DNA from: Vreelandella aquamarina
GTDB taxonomy: Bacteria; Pseudomonadota; Gammaproteobacteria; Pseudomonadales; Halomonadaceae
DNA: 64,000 nucleotides
NCBI RefSeq assembly: GCF_020075495.1
Contig: NZ_JABYQT010000003.1
Span: 124,001-188,000 of the forward strand
Reading direction: 5' to 3'
Positions 16,916 to 26,166 of this stretch are shown piece by piece. The position numbers and the translations under genes are program-made. Below the pieces are notes generated by a model that had not been told where the DNA came from, did no database searches, and saw only the letters and a program-made list of their open reading frames with translations. How positions within the stretch are numbered: the first letter of the stretch is position 1; every line of letters starts with the position of its first letter.

Positions 16916-18671
16916 ATGCCCTGCTTGAGCCTGCAAGGCTCGAAAGCGACACCGCCAGCACGGACAGCAGCACCAGCGCCAAGGCTGGAATCAGCACCGC
17001 CCAGGGGGCGCGTTCGATATAGGGCATGCCTTCGGCAAGTACCAGCCCCCACTCCGGTGAAGGCGGGCGTGGTCCCAATCCCAGAAAGCCAAGGGCCGCC
17101 AAGGCCAGCGCTACGCCCGGCAAGCGCAGCATGGCGTGGCGAAACACCGGGCCAAGCACTGCCGGCAAGATGTAGCGTTGCATCAGGCGAACGTGCCCGA
17201 CACCCAGAATCGGTGTAATGCGCACATGGGGCTGGGCTTTCACTTCGGCAACCAGCGCCGCGGTATGCGCCGCCAGGGGCGCCCAGGCCACCGCCGTGAC
17301 GGCAATGATCGCGCCGCTGGTGCTGGGGCCCATCAAGCCCGCCACGATCAGCCCGGCGATGGTGGGCGGGGTCGCCTTGGTGATCTCGATGGGGCCGGTG
17401 GCAAGGCGTGGGGCCAGGCCGACCAGAAGCCCCAGCACCAGCGAGAAGAACACCACCACCGTGGCCATGCCCATGGTAGAGAGGGCGCCGTGAGCCACAC
17501 GCGCCAGAATGTCCCGCCCGGTGCCATCGGCACCCAGCGGCAAGGCGAGGCTGGGCGCTTCCAGGCGCATGAACGCCGAGCTGAACGGGTCGCGGGTAAT
17601 GCCTGCTGCCACCAGGACCAGAAGCAGGATCATCGCCAGCACAGGCACCGCCCATGAGCGGCGCCGAACGCTGTGCTCCTCGTGTGCTACCGGCAGGGCG
17701 CCTAGCCGGAATGCGCGGCCCAGCAGGAGCGCGCGGATAATATTGGCAAGGCTGCCCAGCACGATGGCAATGATCAGCAGAATCAGGATGCCGGTTTGCA
17801 GCGCCGGCATATCCTGAGCAGACGCCGCGCCCAAGGTCGCCCGACCAAGGCCTGGAATGGAAAACACCTGCTCCACGGCAATCGCGCCGCCGGTCAGTCC
17901 GACCATGACCATCCCCACCTGAGGCATCAAGCTGGGCAGGGTCCGACGCAGCGCCGCCAGAGCGATGCGCCAGCGTGAAAAGCCGGCCACGCTCCAGGTA
18001 GCTACCCAGCGTTCGGTGAACGTTGCCGAGAGGCCGTCGCTGAATAGCCGCCCCAGCAAGCCGCCTGCGGGCAGGCCGAGTGCCAGCGCGGGCAGCACGA
18101 CATGGCTCAGGCCGCGCCAGCCATAGGGCGGCAACCAGTTGAGCCAGGCGGCAAACACCACCAGCAGCACGGCCGCGAGCAGAAACTCGGGCAGTGCGGT
18201 CAAGGTGGCGCCAACGGCCCCGGAGGAGCGGCTGACGCGGCCGTTCACGCCACGGCGCACCACCGGCAGGCAGATCAGCGCAGCGACAATGACGGCCACC
18301 AGCATGCCAAACGCCATCAGCGTGATCGACACCTGGGCACTTTTCAGCATGCCTGGCAGCACCGGAGCGCCGGAGACCCAGGAGTTGCCCGCATCACCGT
18401 GCAGTAGCCCTGCAAGCCAGCTCATGAGCTTATCGAGCGGGCCCTGCGCCAGGCCCAGCTGAGCGCGAATCGCGGCCAGCACCTCGGGCGTGGCCTCCTG
18501 CTCCGCCGAACGCGCCCGCAAGATGCTGAGCGCCGGGTCGCGGCCGGAAAGCCACGGCAACAGCCCGACCAGCACCACGACGCCGGCCAGGGTAACGAGG
18601 CGTGAGAGCAGCGGAATGAAAGGCGCAAGGCGCAGGTGATGCCTCCCGCGCCGGGCAGTCGTGGTCATCAT
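16914..18671 (-). CDS. Fused DppB-DppC-type ABC permease
   Basis: One 585-residue polypeptide contains both permeases of a peptide/nickel-class importer. Residues about 1-330 are DppB/NikB-like: a long first periplasmic loop ending GDAGNSWVSG, an EAA-type loop SVAGFSRWRIALAALRRTLP and the C-terminal VEQVFSIPGLGR signature. Residues about 335-585 are DppC/NikC-like: LPLGADGTGRDILARVAHGA, an EAA-type loop ILGVGHVRLMQRYILP and a final GLGPRPPSPEWG. The separate proteins are normally about 300 residues each. The gene is last in a four-gene operon (two ATPases, binding protein, permease). The substrate is unknown; a Zur-like site upstream hints at zinc or a zinc chelate. Confidence 0.88.
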   Translation of the reverse strand: MMTTTARRGRHHLRLAPFIPLLSRLVTLAGVVVLVGLLPWLSGRDPALSILRARSAEQEATPEVLAAIRAQLGLAQGPLDKLMSWLAGLLHGDAGNSWVSGAPVLPGMLKSAQVSITLMAFGMLVAVIVAALICLPVVRRGVNGRVSRSSGAVGATLTALPEFLLAAVLLVVFAAWLNWLPPYGWRGLSHVVLPALALGLPAGGLLGRLFSDGLSATFTERWVATWSVAGFSRWRIALAALRRTLPSLMPQVGMVMVGLTGGAIAVEQVFSIPGLGRATLGAASAQDMPALQTGILILLIIAIVLGSLANIIRALLLGRAFRLGALPVAHEEHSVRRRSWAVPVLAMILLLVLVAAGITRDPFSSAFMRLEAPSLALPLGADGTGRDILARVAHGALSTMGMATVVVFFSLVLGLLVGLAPRLATGPIEITKATPPTIAGLIVAGLMGPSTSGAIIAVTAVAWAPLAAHTAALVAEVKAQPHVRITPILGVGHVRLMQRYILPAVLGPVFRHAMLRLPGVALALAALGFLGLGPRPPSPEWGLVLAEGMPYIERAPWAVLIPALALVLLSVLAVSLSSLAGSSRA

Positions 18672-18683
18672 GGCCGCTTATCC

Positions 18684-20198
18684 TCAGGACTCGCTTTCGG
18701 CATTGATGGCCGTCTTTTCCGTGATCAACATCCGCTCGCGGGGGTCGCGCTCGGCGCCCGCTATCCGAGCCGATTCGCCCTGAATCACCCGTTCATGCAG
18801 CATGGGGACGGCCGCGTCGGTGCGCAGGATGGCGGCCTCGGCGGCCATGATCGCCTGACGACGCCCTTCGCCGGTAGGCTGTTCGGCGGCGTAGGCGAGC
18901 GCTTCATCAACCGCCGGGTCGCACAGTTGCGCGATGTTGAACGAGCCCGCGCAGGCAAAGTCACTGAACATGTAAGCCACCGGGTCGCCGGAGTCGAGTA
19001 CCGTGGCACGGGAAAGGATGAAGGCGTCAAACTCGCCCGCCAGCGCATCGGCCTCTATGTGGGCGTACTCGCGGACCTCCTGATTGACCCTGAAGCCTGC
19101 CCGCGTCAGTTGTTGTTCCAGCAGTACGGCCACCTCGGGCAGTTCGGCTCGGTCAGTAAAGGTGGCCAACGTGATTTCGGCGCCATCTGGTGCGCCGGGC
19201 GCGGTGGGGGCTTCAAGCGGTGCGCGGTAGTCGCTGGCCCAGGCCAGCGCCGGGCCCAAAAGGCCCTCGGCAGTATCGGCGCGGCCTTCGTAGACCGTAT
19301 TCACGAGAGCGGCGCGATCAATGGCTTCGCGCGCCGCCGCTCGGATGCTGGGGTCTGCCATCGGTCCTTTGGCCGTATTCAGGTAGAGCGTGTTGGTGCG
19401 TGGCATGGGCACTTCGTGTATCAGGGCAGGATCGAGCAGCGCCACCTGGGAGACCGGAACGGCCTCTACCACGTCAGCTGCACCGGTGCGCAGCGCCGCT
19501 GCCCGAGCCGTGCCGTCGGATACGTAGTCAGCATCGATGCCGGCCGCGGCGGCGGGCTCGCCCCAGTAGTCATCAAAGCGGTCAAGACGCGCGCTGGTGA
19601 CGCCATTGATCTCCTTGAGTACAAATGGCCCGGTACCTGCTTCAACAGGGTTGATCCGGCCATCGTCACCGTAGGCGCTGGCCGCCAGAATCGCCAACTG
19701 CGGACTGGAAAGACGGTTGGGAATCAGCGGGTCGTCCTTTTCGGTACGCACGATCACTGCATCGTCCCCATCAGCCTCGATGGTCATGCTGACGCCATCG
19801 AGGATGCGCGGCTTGGGGATGGCCTGGGTTGCCGCCGTGAGCGAGTTGACTACATCGCTGGCCGTCAGCGTCGTGCCATCGTGAAACGTCACGCCTTCGC
19901 GCACGACAAACCGCCAGGTCCTGGCATCCAGTTGCTCCCACCCGGTGGCCAGGAACGGCTGAGGATCGCTGTTGGCATCCAGGCGGATCAGCGTCTCCGC
20001 AGCACTCCAGCGCGATAGCTTGAAGGCATCATCGGAAAGTGGTGTCAGCCCTGAACGCGGCGGCTGCAGCATGGCCACGCTGAGGCGCTCACCCATCTCG
20101 GATGACGCGGTGTCGCGCTGCTCGTCAAAACAGCCGGCAAGCAGCAGCGGCGCCACAAGGGCAACGGGCAGGGAGAGGCGAAGCGGGCGATGCAGCAT
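18684..20198 (-). CDS. Periplasmic substrate-binding lipoprotein (SBP family 5)
   Basis: This 504-residue protein belongs to the DppA/OppA/NikA family. The start at ATG 20198 gives a lipoprotein signal with lipobox LLAGC; a longer frame to 20297 has no such logic. Family features include the N-terminal LSRWSAAETLIRLDANSDPQPFLATGWEQLD segment region, WRFVVREGVTFHDGTTLTASDV and the C-terminal PMLHERV. It captures the substrate and delivers it to the fused permease, which starts 12 bases downstream. Binding specificity within this family (peptides, nickel, metallophores) cannot be inferred from these motifs. Confidence 0.9.
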   Translation of the reverse strand: MLHRPLRLSLPVALVAPLLLAGCFDEQRDTASSEMGERLSVAMLQPPRSGLTPLSDDAFKLSRWSAAETLIRLDANSDPQPFLATGWEQLDARTWRFVVREGVTFHDGTTLTASDVVNSLTAATQAIPKPRILDGVSMTIEADGDDAVIVRTEKDDPLIPNRLSSPQLAILAASAYGDDGRINPVEAGTGPFVLKEINGVTSARLDRFDDYWGEPAAAAGIDADYVSDGTARAAALRTGAADVVEAVPVSQVALLDPALIHEVPMPRTNTLYLNTAKGPMADPSIRAAAREAIDRAALVNTVYEGRADTAEGLLGPALAWASDYRAPLEAPTAPGAPDGAEITLATFTDRAELPEVAVLLEQQLTRAGFRVNQEVREYAHIEADALAGEFDAFILSRATVLDSGDPVAYMFSDFACAGSFNIAQLCDPAVDEALAYAAEQPTGEGRRQAIMAAEAAILRTDAAVPMLHERVIQGESARIAGAERDPRERMLITEKTAINAESES

Positions 20199-20296
20199 GG
20201 TAAAGCGTCCTGTGAGTACGTGGGTAATGGGGCAGATCGTTACCTGGGCGCGAAAGGCGCCGGAGGCATTGGGCTTTGAATCGGTGCTCCAGGGCA

Positions 20297-21154
20297 TTAC
20301 AGAAGCGGAACTACCTCGGCGGCATTACAGTGAGGGTAGGCGCAGGTGGGCAGTTGTGAAACGGCACTGATCAAGTCTCGTGTGACGGGGTGCTCCGGCG
20401 CGCGCCATAGTTCGGCGGTCGGCCTGTCTTCGACGATCCGGCCGTTATCCATCACCAGGGTACGCCGGCAAAGCGTGGTGACGACGGCTAAATCATGGGA
20501 AACCAGCAAGAGCCCGGTGCCGCGCTCCTCGCAAAGCGTGCGCAGCACGTCGATCACCTGCGTACGCACCGGCAAATCCAGGCCGCTCAGCGGCTCATCG
20601 GCCAGCAAAAAGCGCGGCCGGGTGGCGATGGCTCGGGCAATGGCTACCCGCTGGGCCTGGCCGCCGGAAAGCTCATGGGGCTTGCGCGCCAGAAACGCCC
20701 CGCCCAGACCTACCTGCTCCAGCGCCTCCCTGGCACGTTCATCAGGGTCACACTCAACGCGCAGCCGGACCAGCGGCTCGGCCACCAGCGCGCGTACGCT
20801 CATGCGTGGGTCCAGCGAGGAGGCCGGGTCCTGGGGAATATACTGAACCGCCTGGCGATACCAGCGCAGCTTCGCTGTCGAGGCCGGGCGCACGACTTTA
20901 CCCTGACAGGCAACGCTACCCTTATCCGGTGATTCGATGGCCAGTAGTGCGCGCAGCAGGGTGGACTTGCCCGAGCCTGAAAGGCCTACCAGCCCCACAC
21001 GCTCGCCAGGGTAGAGTGCAAGGTCGATATCGTTCATGACCGGCCTGCGTTCCCCCGCCCGCCAGAATACGTCACGCGGCAGCGTGACGCTTTTAGAGAG
21101 GCCGCGTGTCGAGAGAAATGCGGTGTCGTCTTTCGGCGAAAGTAGGCTTTGCAT
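20297..21154 (-). CDS. ABC transporter ATP-binding protein (DppF-like)
   Basis: This 285-residue ATPase has Walker A GLSGSGKST, the signature LSGGQAQRVAIARA, Walker B FLLADEPLSGLD and the H-loop LLVSHDLA. The YIPQDPASSLDPRMSV segment is typical of the Opp/Dpp class. It starts directly after the stop of the preceding ATPase (TAGATG), so they are translationally coupled. It pairs with that ATPase to drive the fused permease. The C-terminus carries PTCAYPHCNAAEV with two cysteines and a histidine; typical Dpp-type tails are cysteine-rich here and may bind a cluster or metal. Confidence 0.92.
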   Translation of the reverse strand: MQSLLSPKDDTAFLSTRGLSKSVTLPRDVFWRAGERRPVMNDIDLALYPGERVGLVGLSGSGKSTLLRALLAIESPDKGSVACQGKVVRPASTAKLRWYRQAVQYIPQDPASSLDPRMSVRALVAEPLVRLRVECDPDERAREALEQVGLGGAFLARKPHELSGGQAQRVAIARAIATRPRFLLADEPLSGLDLPVRTQVIDVLRTLCEERGTGLLLVSHDLAVVTTLCRRTLVMDNGRIVEDRPTAELWRAPEHPVTRDLISAVSQLPTCAYPHCNAAEVVPLL

Positions 21155-22027
21155 CTAGGCGCTCTGCAACAGGTCGTGTGGAGTATATTCAGGGAGTGCC
21201 TCAGCAGGGCGTGCCAGCGAAGGCTGCACACTATGCGCGGCGGCGACCAGCTCGCGGGTGAATCGGTGCTTGGGTGCAGTGATCAGGGCATCGAGCGGGC
21301 CGCTTTCGATCATCTCGCCGCGCTCGATGATCACCGCCCGCTGGCAAAGCTGCGCCGCTGCGTGAAGATCGTGGGTGATGAACAGAAGGGCGGTCCGGGC
21401 GGCATCCGTATGCTCACGCAGGGCGCGCAGCACCTGGGCCTGGGTCACTACATCCAGCGCCGTGGTCGGTTCATCGGCGACCATCAGTGATGTCTTGCAG
21501 GCCATGGCCAGCGCAATGCATACACGCTGGCGCTGGCCGCCGGAAAGCTCCGCCGGGGTGCGTTTGACAAGGCGCTCCGGGTCGTGAAGCTTCATGGCTT
21601 CAAGCAGGGCAACCGCTGCCGCAGTGGCTTTCTTGCGCGACAGGCCGTGGTGGCGGATAAACGGCTCGCACAGTTGAGAGCCAATGGAGGCTAGCGGGTT
21701 CAACGCCGACAGCGAGTCCTGAAACACCATGGCCACCCGTGTTTCGTTGATTCGCCGTGCGGCCGGCGTCGCGATGATTTCCCGGCCGTGAAGACGGATA
21801 CTGCCCTGCACCGTGGCCGCCGGCGGCAACAGCCCGAGCACCGCATTGGCAGTAAAGGATTTACCCGACCCTGACGCGCCCAGCAGGCAGATACGCTCGC
21901 CGGACATGACGTCAAACGAGAGGCCATCGACCACGGCCTGTCGGCCAATTTGAATGCGCAGATCACGCACGGATAACACGGGGTCGCTGCACATGGACAA
22001 CATCTCAAGCTGATTACCGTTCATCAA
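21155..22027 (-). CDS. ABC transporter ATP-binding protein (DppD-like)
   Basis: The first gene of the importer operon, up to 290 residues. Walker A is GASGSGKSF, the signature LSGGQRQRVCIALAMA, Walker B SLMVADEPTTALD and the H-loop LFITHDLHAA. MVFQDSLSALNPLASIG marks the Opp/Dpp class. The start is uncertain: ATG 22027 has no ribosome-binding site and abuts the Zur-like palindrome, whereas ATGs at 22003 and 21994 would leave room for a leader. All are in frame and upstream of the conserved PVLSVRDLRI strand. Confidence 0.92.
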   Translation of the reverse strand: MMNGNQLEMLSMCSDPVLSVRDLRIQIGRQAVVDGLSFDVMSGERICLLGASGSGKSFTANAVLGLLPPAATVQGSIRLHGREIIATPAARRINETRVAMVFQDSLSALNPLASIGSQLCEPFIRHHGLSRKKATAAAVALLEAMKLHDPERLVKRTPAELSGGQRQRVCIALAMACKTSLMVADEPTTALDVVTQAQVLRALREHTDAARTALLFITHDLHAAAQLCQRAVIIERGEMIESGPLDALITAPKHRFTRELVAAAHSVQPSLARPAEALPEYTPHDLLQSA

Positions 22028-22032
22028 TAATA

Positions 22033-22045
22033 GTTATGATATAAC
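22033..22045. promoter_or_regulatory. Zur-like operator upstream of the ABC importer operon
   Basis: GTTATGATATAAC (minus strand GTTATATCATAAC) matches 11 of the 12 fixed positions of the proteobacterial Zur core GTTATANTATAAC, with one mismatch. It lies directly upstream of the first ATPase gene. The function is inferred; the match was made by eye. Confidence 0.55.
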
Positions 22046-22088
22046 GTATTTAATGTGATCAGCAATACGGGTGCCAACGTGCGGGCAC

Positions 22089-22144
22089 AAAAAAAGCGCT
22101 GAAGACTCAGCGCTTTGAAGCGACCAGGCAGCTCTGCTGCCTGG
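22089..22144 (-). terminator. cstA terminator with second hairpin
   Basis: On the minus strand a hairpin of AAAGCGCTGA/TCAGCGCTTT (22093-22102 with 22107-22116) is followed by a run of seven T (22095-22089). A second hairpin, CCAGGCAGC/GCTGCCTGG (22124-22144), lies between it and the cstA stop. Confidence 0.85.
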
Positions 22145-22158
22145 CGATGGAGACTTAC

Positions 22159-23622
22159 TTACTTGCTGGCTGTGGCCAGTGCTTCTTCACCAAAGTCGTT
22201 GGCTGGCTCATCCACGGCAAAGGTGGCGCGGCTCAAACGCCTTACGCGCTTCATGAACAGCGCAATGCAGACCAGCGTGCCAAGGGCTGCCGCAGCGTAG
22301 CTCCACTGCAGCGGCAGGCCGAAGCCGATCGGCGCGTAGGCGATGTAGGTAAACGTGGCCATGGTCATGAACACCGCGGGAATCGAGGTGATGAGGTACG
22401 GCTTGCGTGACAGCACCAGGTACATGGTAGCCACCCACAGTGCGATGACGGCGGTCGTCTGGTTGGCCCAGGAGAAGTAGCGCCACAGCAGGGTGAAGTC
22501 CATGTGGGTCAGGATATAGGACATCGCAAACAGCGGCAGGGCGATCACCATACGCTTGACGATCGGACGCTGATCGATTTTCAGGTAGTCAGCGATGATC
22601 ATGCGCGCACTGCGAAACGCGGTATCGCCGGAGGTGATCGGCAGAACGATAACGCCCAGTACCGCCAACGTGCCGCCGACGGCGCCCAGCATGGTGGTGG
22701 CCACTTCGTTGACCACGGCCGCCGGCCCACCTGCTGCCAGCACGTCGGAAAGGCTCTGGTCACCGTGGAACAGGCTCATGGCCGCCGCCGCCCAGATCAT
22801 GGCGATGACACCTTCGGTGATCATCATGCCGTAAAAGATCTTGCGTCCGTTGGTTTCGTTTTCCGTGGTGCGCGAAATGATCGGGGTCTGCGTGGCATGA
22901 AAGCCTGAAAGTGCGCCGCAGGAGATGGTCAAGAACAGCAGCGGAAAGATGGGCGCGCCTTCCGGGTGCATGTTCTGGAAGGAAAGCTCAGGAATGGGTG
23001 CGCCGGTGACCACCATGCCGATACCGATACCCGCCGCGCTGAACAGCAGCAGTGCGCCGAAGTAGGGGTAGATGCGGCCAATCACCTTGTCGATGGGCAG
23101 CAGCGTGGCAACCAGGTAGTAGGCAAAGATGGCCAGGATGATCACGGTCAGCGAGAACGGCATCATGTTGTTCAAAAGCGCTGCGGGCGAGGTGACGAAC
23201 ACCGTGCCCACCAACAGCAGCAGCAGGATGGCAAAGCCGTTCACCACGTGCTTCATGGCCTTGCCAAGAAACTTGCCTGCCAGTTGGGGAAGGTGAGCGC
23301 CGTGGTTACGAATCGAGATCATGCCGGTCAGGTAGTCGTGCACCGCGCCTGCAAAAATACACCCGATGACGATCCAGACAAACGCCACAGGCCCGTACAG
23401 CGCCCCCAGGATCGGCCCGAAGATAGGCCCGACGCCGGCAATGTTCAAAAGTTGGATCAATGAGTTGCGTGTGGTATTCATCGGCACGTAGTCGATGTTG
23501 TCACGCATGCTGAATGCTGGCGTCTGGCGCTTTCGATTGGTCACGAAGACGCGTTCGACGAACTTGCCGTAGGTGAAGTAACCCACTATTAGTAGCAGTA
23601 TCGATACGAGGAAGGTAATCAT
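22159..23622 (-). CDS. cstA: CstA-family carbon-starvation / peptide or pyruvate transporter
   Basis: This 487-residue polytopic inner-membrane protein has the CstA signature: an N-terminal YFTYGKFVERVF, MNTTRNSLIQLLNIAGVGPIFGPI, FAGAVHDYLTGMISIRNHG and SGFHATQTPIISRTTENE. It is the short form (about 480 rather than about 700 residues in E. coli CstA and BtsT). Family members import pyruvate or peptides during starvation. It is monocistronic, with a double hairpin after it. The start at 23622 has a weak ribosome-binding site. Calling it CstA rather than a paralogue is by family only. Confidence 0.85.
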   Translation of the reverse strand: MITFLVSILLLIVGYFTYGKFVERVFVTNRKRQTPAFSMRDNIDYVPMNTTRNSLIQLLNIAGVGPIFGPILGALYGPVAFVWIVIGCIFAGAVHDYLTGMISIRNHGAHLPQLAGKFLGKAMKHVVNGFAILLLLLVGTVFVTSPAALLNNMMPFSLTVIILAIFAYYLVATLLPIDKVIGRIYPYFGALLLFSAAGIGIGMVVTGAPIPELSFQNMHPEGAPIFPLLFLTISCGALSGFHATQTPIISRTTENETNGRKIFYGMMITEGVIAMIWAAAAMSLFHGDQSLSDVLAAGGPAAVVNEVATTMLGAVGGTLAVLGVIVLPITSGDTAFRSARMIIADYLKIDQRPIVKRMVIALPLFAMSYILTHMDFTLLWRYFSWANQTTAVIALWVATMYLVLSRKPYLITSIPAVFMTMATFTYIAYAPIGFGLPLQWSYAAAALGTLVCIALFMKRVRRLSRATFAVDEPANDFGEEALATASK

Positions 23623-23779
23623 GGGAGTACTCGATGTAGGTTAGTCGTAGAAGAAGTAACCACTTGCAAGCGCGAAAGCTTAAACCCGGTTGAACTCGGC
23701 TGAATGTACCGGCTCATGTCAAAAACCGCTCTACGACTTTAGTTTCCTGCAGGCCCACTTTTCTTTTCACCCCATGAAA

Positions 23780-23802
23780 ACGGGCAGCCCTTGGCTGCCC
23801 GT
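23780..23802 (-). terminator. Terminator of sodC
   Basis: ACGGGCAGCC (23780-23789) and GGCTGCCCGT (23793-23802) form a perfect 10-bp stem. On the minus strand TTTTC follows. Confidence 0.8.
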
Positions 23803-23826
23803 CATGCGCTTCATGAACCCGAGATA

Positions 23827-24372
23827 TCAAGAAGCAGGCGTTACACCGCACAGCATGCGTGCACCGCCACCGCCCAGATGCGGCTCATCCGAATAGGTAT
23901 CGCCGCCTTCGTGGATGATCAGGGCGCGGTCGGTCATGTCATCCATGCTCAGGCGCGGAGCCAGCACCGGCAGGTTGGCTTCACCGTCTTCATTGACGGT
24001 CAGCACCGGCAGATCACCCAAGTGGCCTTCACCATAAGGGCCCTGGTGAGTATCGGTATCGTCCGGATCGTAATGGCCGCCAGCGGCCTGGGCAGCGGTC
24101 ATTTCGCCGTCGTCATCTTCAGCCGGTTCGCAGCTCGGGTTTTCATGCAGGTGAAAACCGTAGATGCCGGGCTCAAGGCCGGTGATGGAAGGTGTCAGGA
24201 GTACACCGCCGAACTCCGAACTTTCGATGGTCACGGTACCCAGCGCTTCTTCGACGCCATCGGCATTGACTTCATGCATGTTGACTTCCAGCGAGTCGCT
24301 GGTCTGAGCATGAGCGGTGCCCGCCAGTAGAAGGGCTGCTGCAATACCGGTCAAGGACGTTGCTAGACGCAT
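23827..24372 (-). CDS. sodC: Periplasmic Cu,Zn superoxide dismutase
   Basis: This 181-residue enzyme dismutates superoxide in the periplasm. A Sec signal peptide ends about residue 22 (LLLAGTAHA). Copper ligands H74, H76, H100 and H154 and zinc ligands H100, H109, H117 and D120 can be placed from GFHLHE, GGHYDP and GHLGD. C81 and C175 (ARMLCG) form the conserved disulfide. R173 near the active site is present. The start at ATG 24372 has AGGAG upstream; an open frame to 24471 is not needed. An acidic insert (EPAEDDDGEMTA) is consistent with a halophile. It is monocistronic. Confidence 0.95.
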   Translation of the reverse strand: MRLATSLTGIAAALLLAGTAHAQTSDSLEVNMHEVNADGVEEALGTVTIESSEFGGVLLTPSITGLEPGIYGFHLHENPSCEPAEDDDGEMTAAQAAGGHYDPDDTDTHQGPYGEGHLGDLPVLTVNEDGEANLPVLAPRLSMDDMTDRALIIHEGGDTYSDEPHLGGGGARMLCGVTPAS

Positions 24373-24535
24373 GATTTCTTCTCCTTTCCTGTTCCATGGA
24401 AGCCCCGAAGGGGTGCCTTTCAAAAGGTAGCTGCTTGCAGGCGGGTACGCCAGTACCTTGGCCAATCGCACAACTCAGGTGACAACCCTCTAGCGAGCCG
24501 CGACAATAGCGCCTCTTTTTTCCCCAGGAAGTTCT

Positions 24536-25309
24536 ATGGCGCCTCTCGATATCCTCTATCAGGATGAGCATCTCGTCGCGGTGCACAAGCCCTCTGGGCT
24601 GTTAGTGCATCGTTCGGCACTGGCGCGCGGGGAAACGCAGTTTCTTGTGCAGCAGTTGCGCGACCAGCTGGGGCAGCGGGTCTACCCCGTGCATCGGCTC
24701 GACAGGCCCACCTCCGGGGTGATGGTCCTGGCGCTCTCTGCAGGCGTGGCGGCGCGGTTGAGCGAAGCCTTCAGTGAACGTCAGGTGGAAAAGCGCTATC
24801 TTGCCGTGGTGCGGGGCAAGGCCCCGGCGCAGGCACGTCTGGATTATCCGCTGCGCGAGGAGGACGGCACGCGCCCCAAGGCAGAGATGCCGGCCATGCC
24901 TGCCACGACAGATATTCACCGCCTGGACAGCGTGGAGCTGCCGGTGCAGGTAGACCGCTACCCGAGCGCGCGCTATTCACTGGTGGAGGCCCGGCCGCTG
25001 ACCGGACGGCGCCACCAGATCCGCCGCCATCTTTCCCGGCGCGGCTATCCGATCATTGGCGATGCCAAGCACGGTAAAAGTATCCACAACCGTTTCTTTG
25101 CCGAACAACTCGGCGCCCCGCGGCTTTTACTGGCGGCGACGCATCTGGCCTTTGATCATCCCCTGCTGGCCGTGCGGCTAACCATCAGCTGCAGCCTGGA
25201 TGACACCATGAGTGCGCTGCTGGGTCATCTAGGCTGGGCCGGCCACCTGCCGCTCGACAGCGTGCAGGCGCTGCCACTGGATGCAGCGTCTGCTCTTCAA
25301 ACGCCTTGA
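24536..25309 (+). CDS. truC: tRNA pseudouridine(65) synthase
   Basis: This 257-residue RluA-family enzyme has the catalytic aspartate D56 in HRLDRPTSGV. The lack of an S4 domain, the length, and the RLDRPTSG and GRRHQIRRHL segments fit TruC, which modifies U65 of tRNA-Ile and tRNA-Asp in E. coli; RluA-type rRNA specificity is not excluded. It precedes tcdA, which also acts on tRNA. The tcdA ribosome-binding site overlaps the end of this gene, so they are probably co-transcribed. Confidence 0.88.
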   Translation: MAPLDILYQDEHLVAVHKPSGLLVHRSALARGETQFLVQQLRDQLGQRVYPVHRLDRPTSGVMVLALSAGVAARLSEAFSERQVEKRYLAVVRGKAPAQARLDYPLREEDGTRPKAEMPAMPATTDIHRLDSVELPVQVDRYPSARYSLVEARPLTGRRHQIRRHLSRRGYPIIGDAKHGKSIHNRFFAEQLGAPRLLLAATHLAFDHPLLAVRLTISCSLDDTMSALLGHLGWAGHLPLDSVQALPLDAASALQTP

Positions 25310-25320
25310 AGGAGAGGTTC

Positions 25321-26166
25321 ATGTCGACGACACCTTCTATACCTACGTCACCTGCTACCAGTGACTATGATTTCCGCTTTGGCGGTATCCGCCGGCTTTA
25401 TGGCCAGCGCGCCGTTGAGTCATTTCGTCATGCTCACGTCGTCGTGGTCGGCGTGGGCGGTGTCGGTAGCTGGGCGGTCGAGGCGCTGGCCCGTTCGGGC
25501 ATCGGCAAGCTCACCCTGATCGACCTGGATGACGTCTGTGTCTCCAACGTCAACCGCCAGCTGCACGCGCTCGATGGTACTATCGGCCGACCCAAGGTGG
25601 ATGTCCTGGCCGAACGCTGCCGCTTGATCAACCCGGAGATCGAGATCCATGCCGACACGGCATTCGTCACGCCTACCAATCTGCTCGAGCGCATTCCCGA
25701 TGACGCCGACCACGTAGTGGACGCCATCGACAGCGTGATCGCCAAGGCCGCGCTGATCAATTGGTGCAAGCGGCGCAAGATCCCGATTACCGTGACCGGT
25801 GCCGCCGGCGGGCAGACCGACCCAACACGCATTCAGGTGGCAGACCTGACCCGCACCGAGCACGACCCGCTGCTGGCCAAGGTGCGCTCGCGCCTGCGCC
25901 GGGATTACCACTTCTCGCGCAACCCCAAAAGGCGCTTCTCGGTGGAGTGCGTCTATTCTGACGAGCAGCTGGTGTACCCGGGAGCCGACGGCGAAGTGTG
26001 CCTGCAAAAGCCCGGCAGCGGCGACGCCACCCGCCTGGATTGCGCTTCCGGCTTTGGCGCCGCCACCTTCGTCACCGGCACCTTCGGCTTTGTGGCGGCT
26101 TCCAAGGTGCTCGAACGTCTGACCAAGAAAGCCCATCAACCAGTCCCACTGGAGGAAAGCCAATGA
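25321..26166 (+). CDS. tcdA: tRNA threonylcarbamoyladenosine dehydratase
   Basis: This 281-residue E1-like ATP-dependent enzyme cyclises t6A to ct6A at position 37 of ANN-decoding tRNAs. The nucleotide-binding GVGGVGSWAVE lies at 44-54, followed by LIDLDDVCVSNVNRQ, which is typical of E1-like/ThiF proteins. The start at ATG 25321 follows GGAGAGG. It overlaps the next small gene by ATGA. The t6A pathway enzyme TsaC is encoded in this window at 55.7 kb. Confidence 0.93.
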   Translation: MSTTPSIPTSPATSDYDFRFGGIRRLYGQRAVESFRHAHVVVVGVGGVGSWAVEALARSGIGKLTLIDLDDVCVSNVNRQLHALDGTIGRPKVDVLAERCRLINPEIEIHADTAFVTPTNLLERIPDDADHVVDAIDSVIAKAALINWCKRRKIPITVTGAAGGQTDPTRIQVADLTRTEHDPLLAKVRSRLRRDYHFSRNPKRRFSVECVYSDEQLVYPGADGEVCLQKPGSGDATRLDCASGFGAATFVTGTFGFVAASKVLERLTKKAHQPVPLEESQ

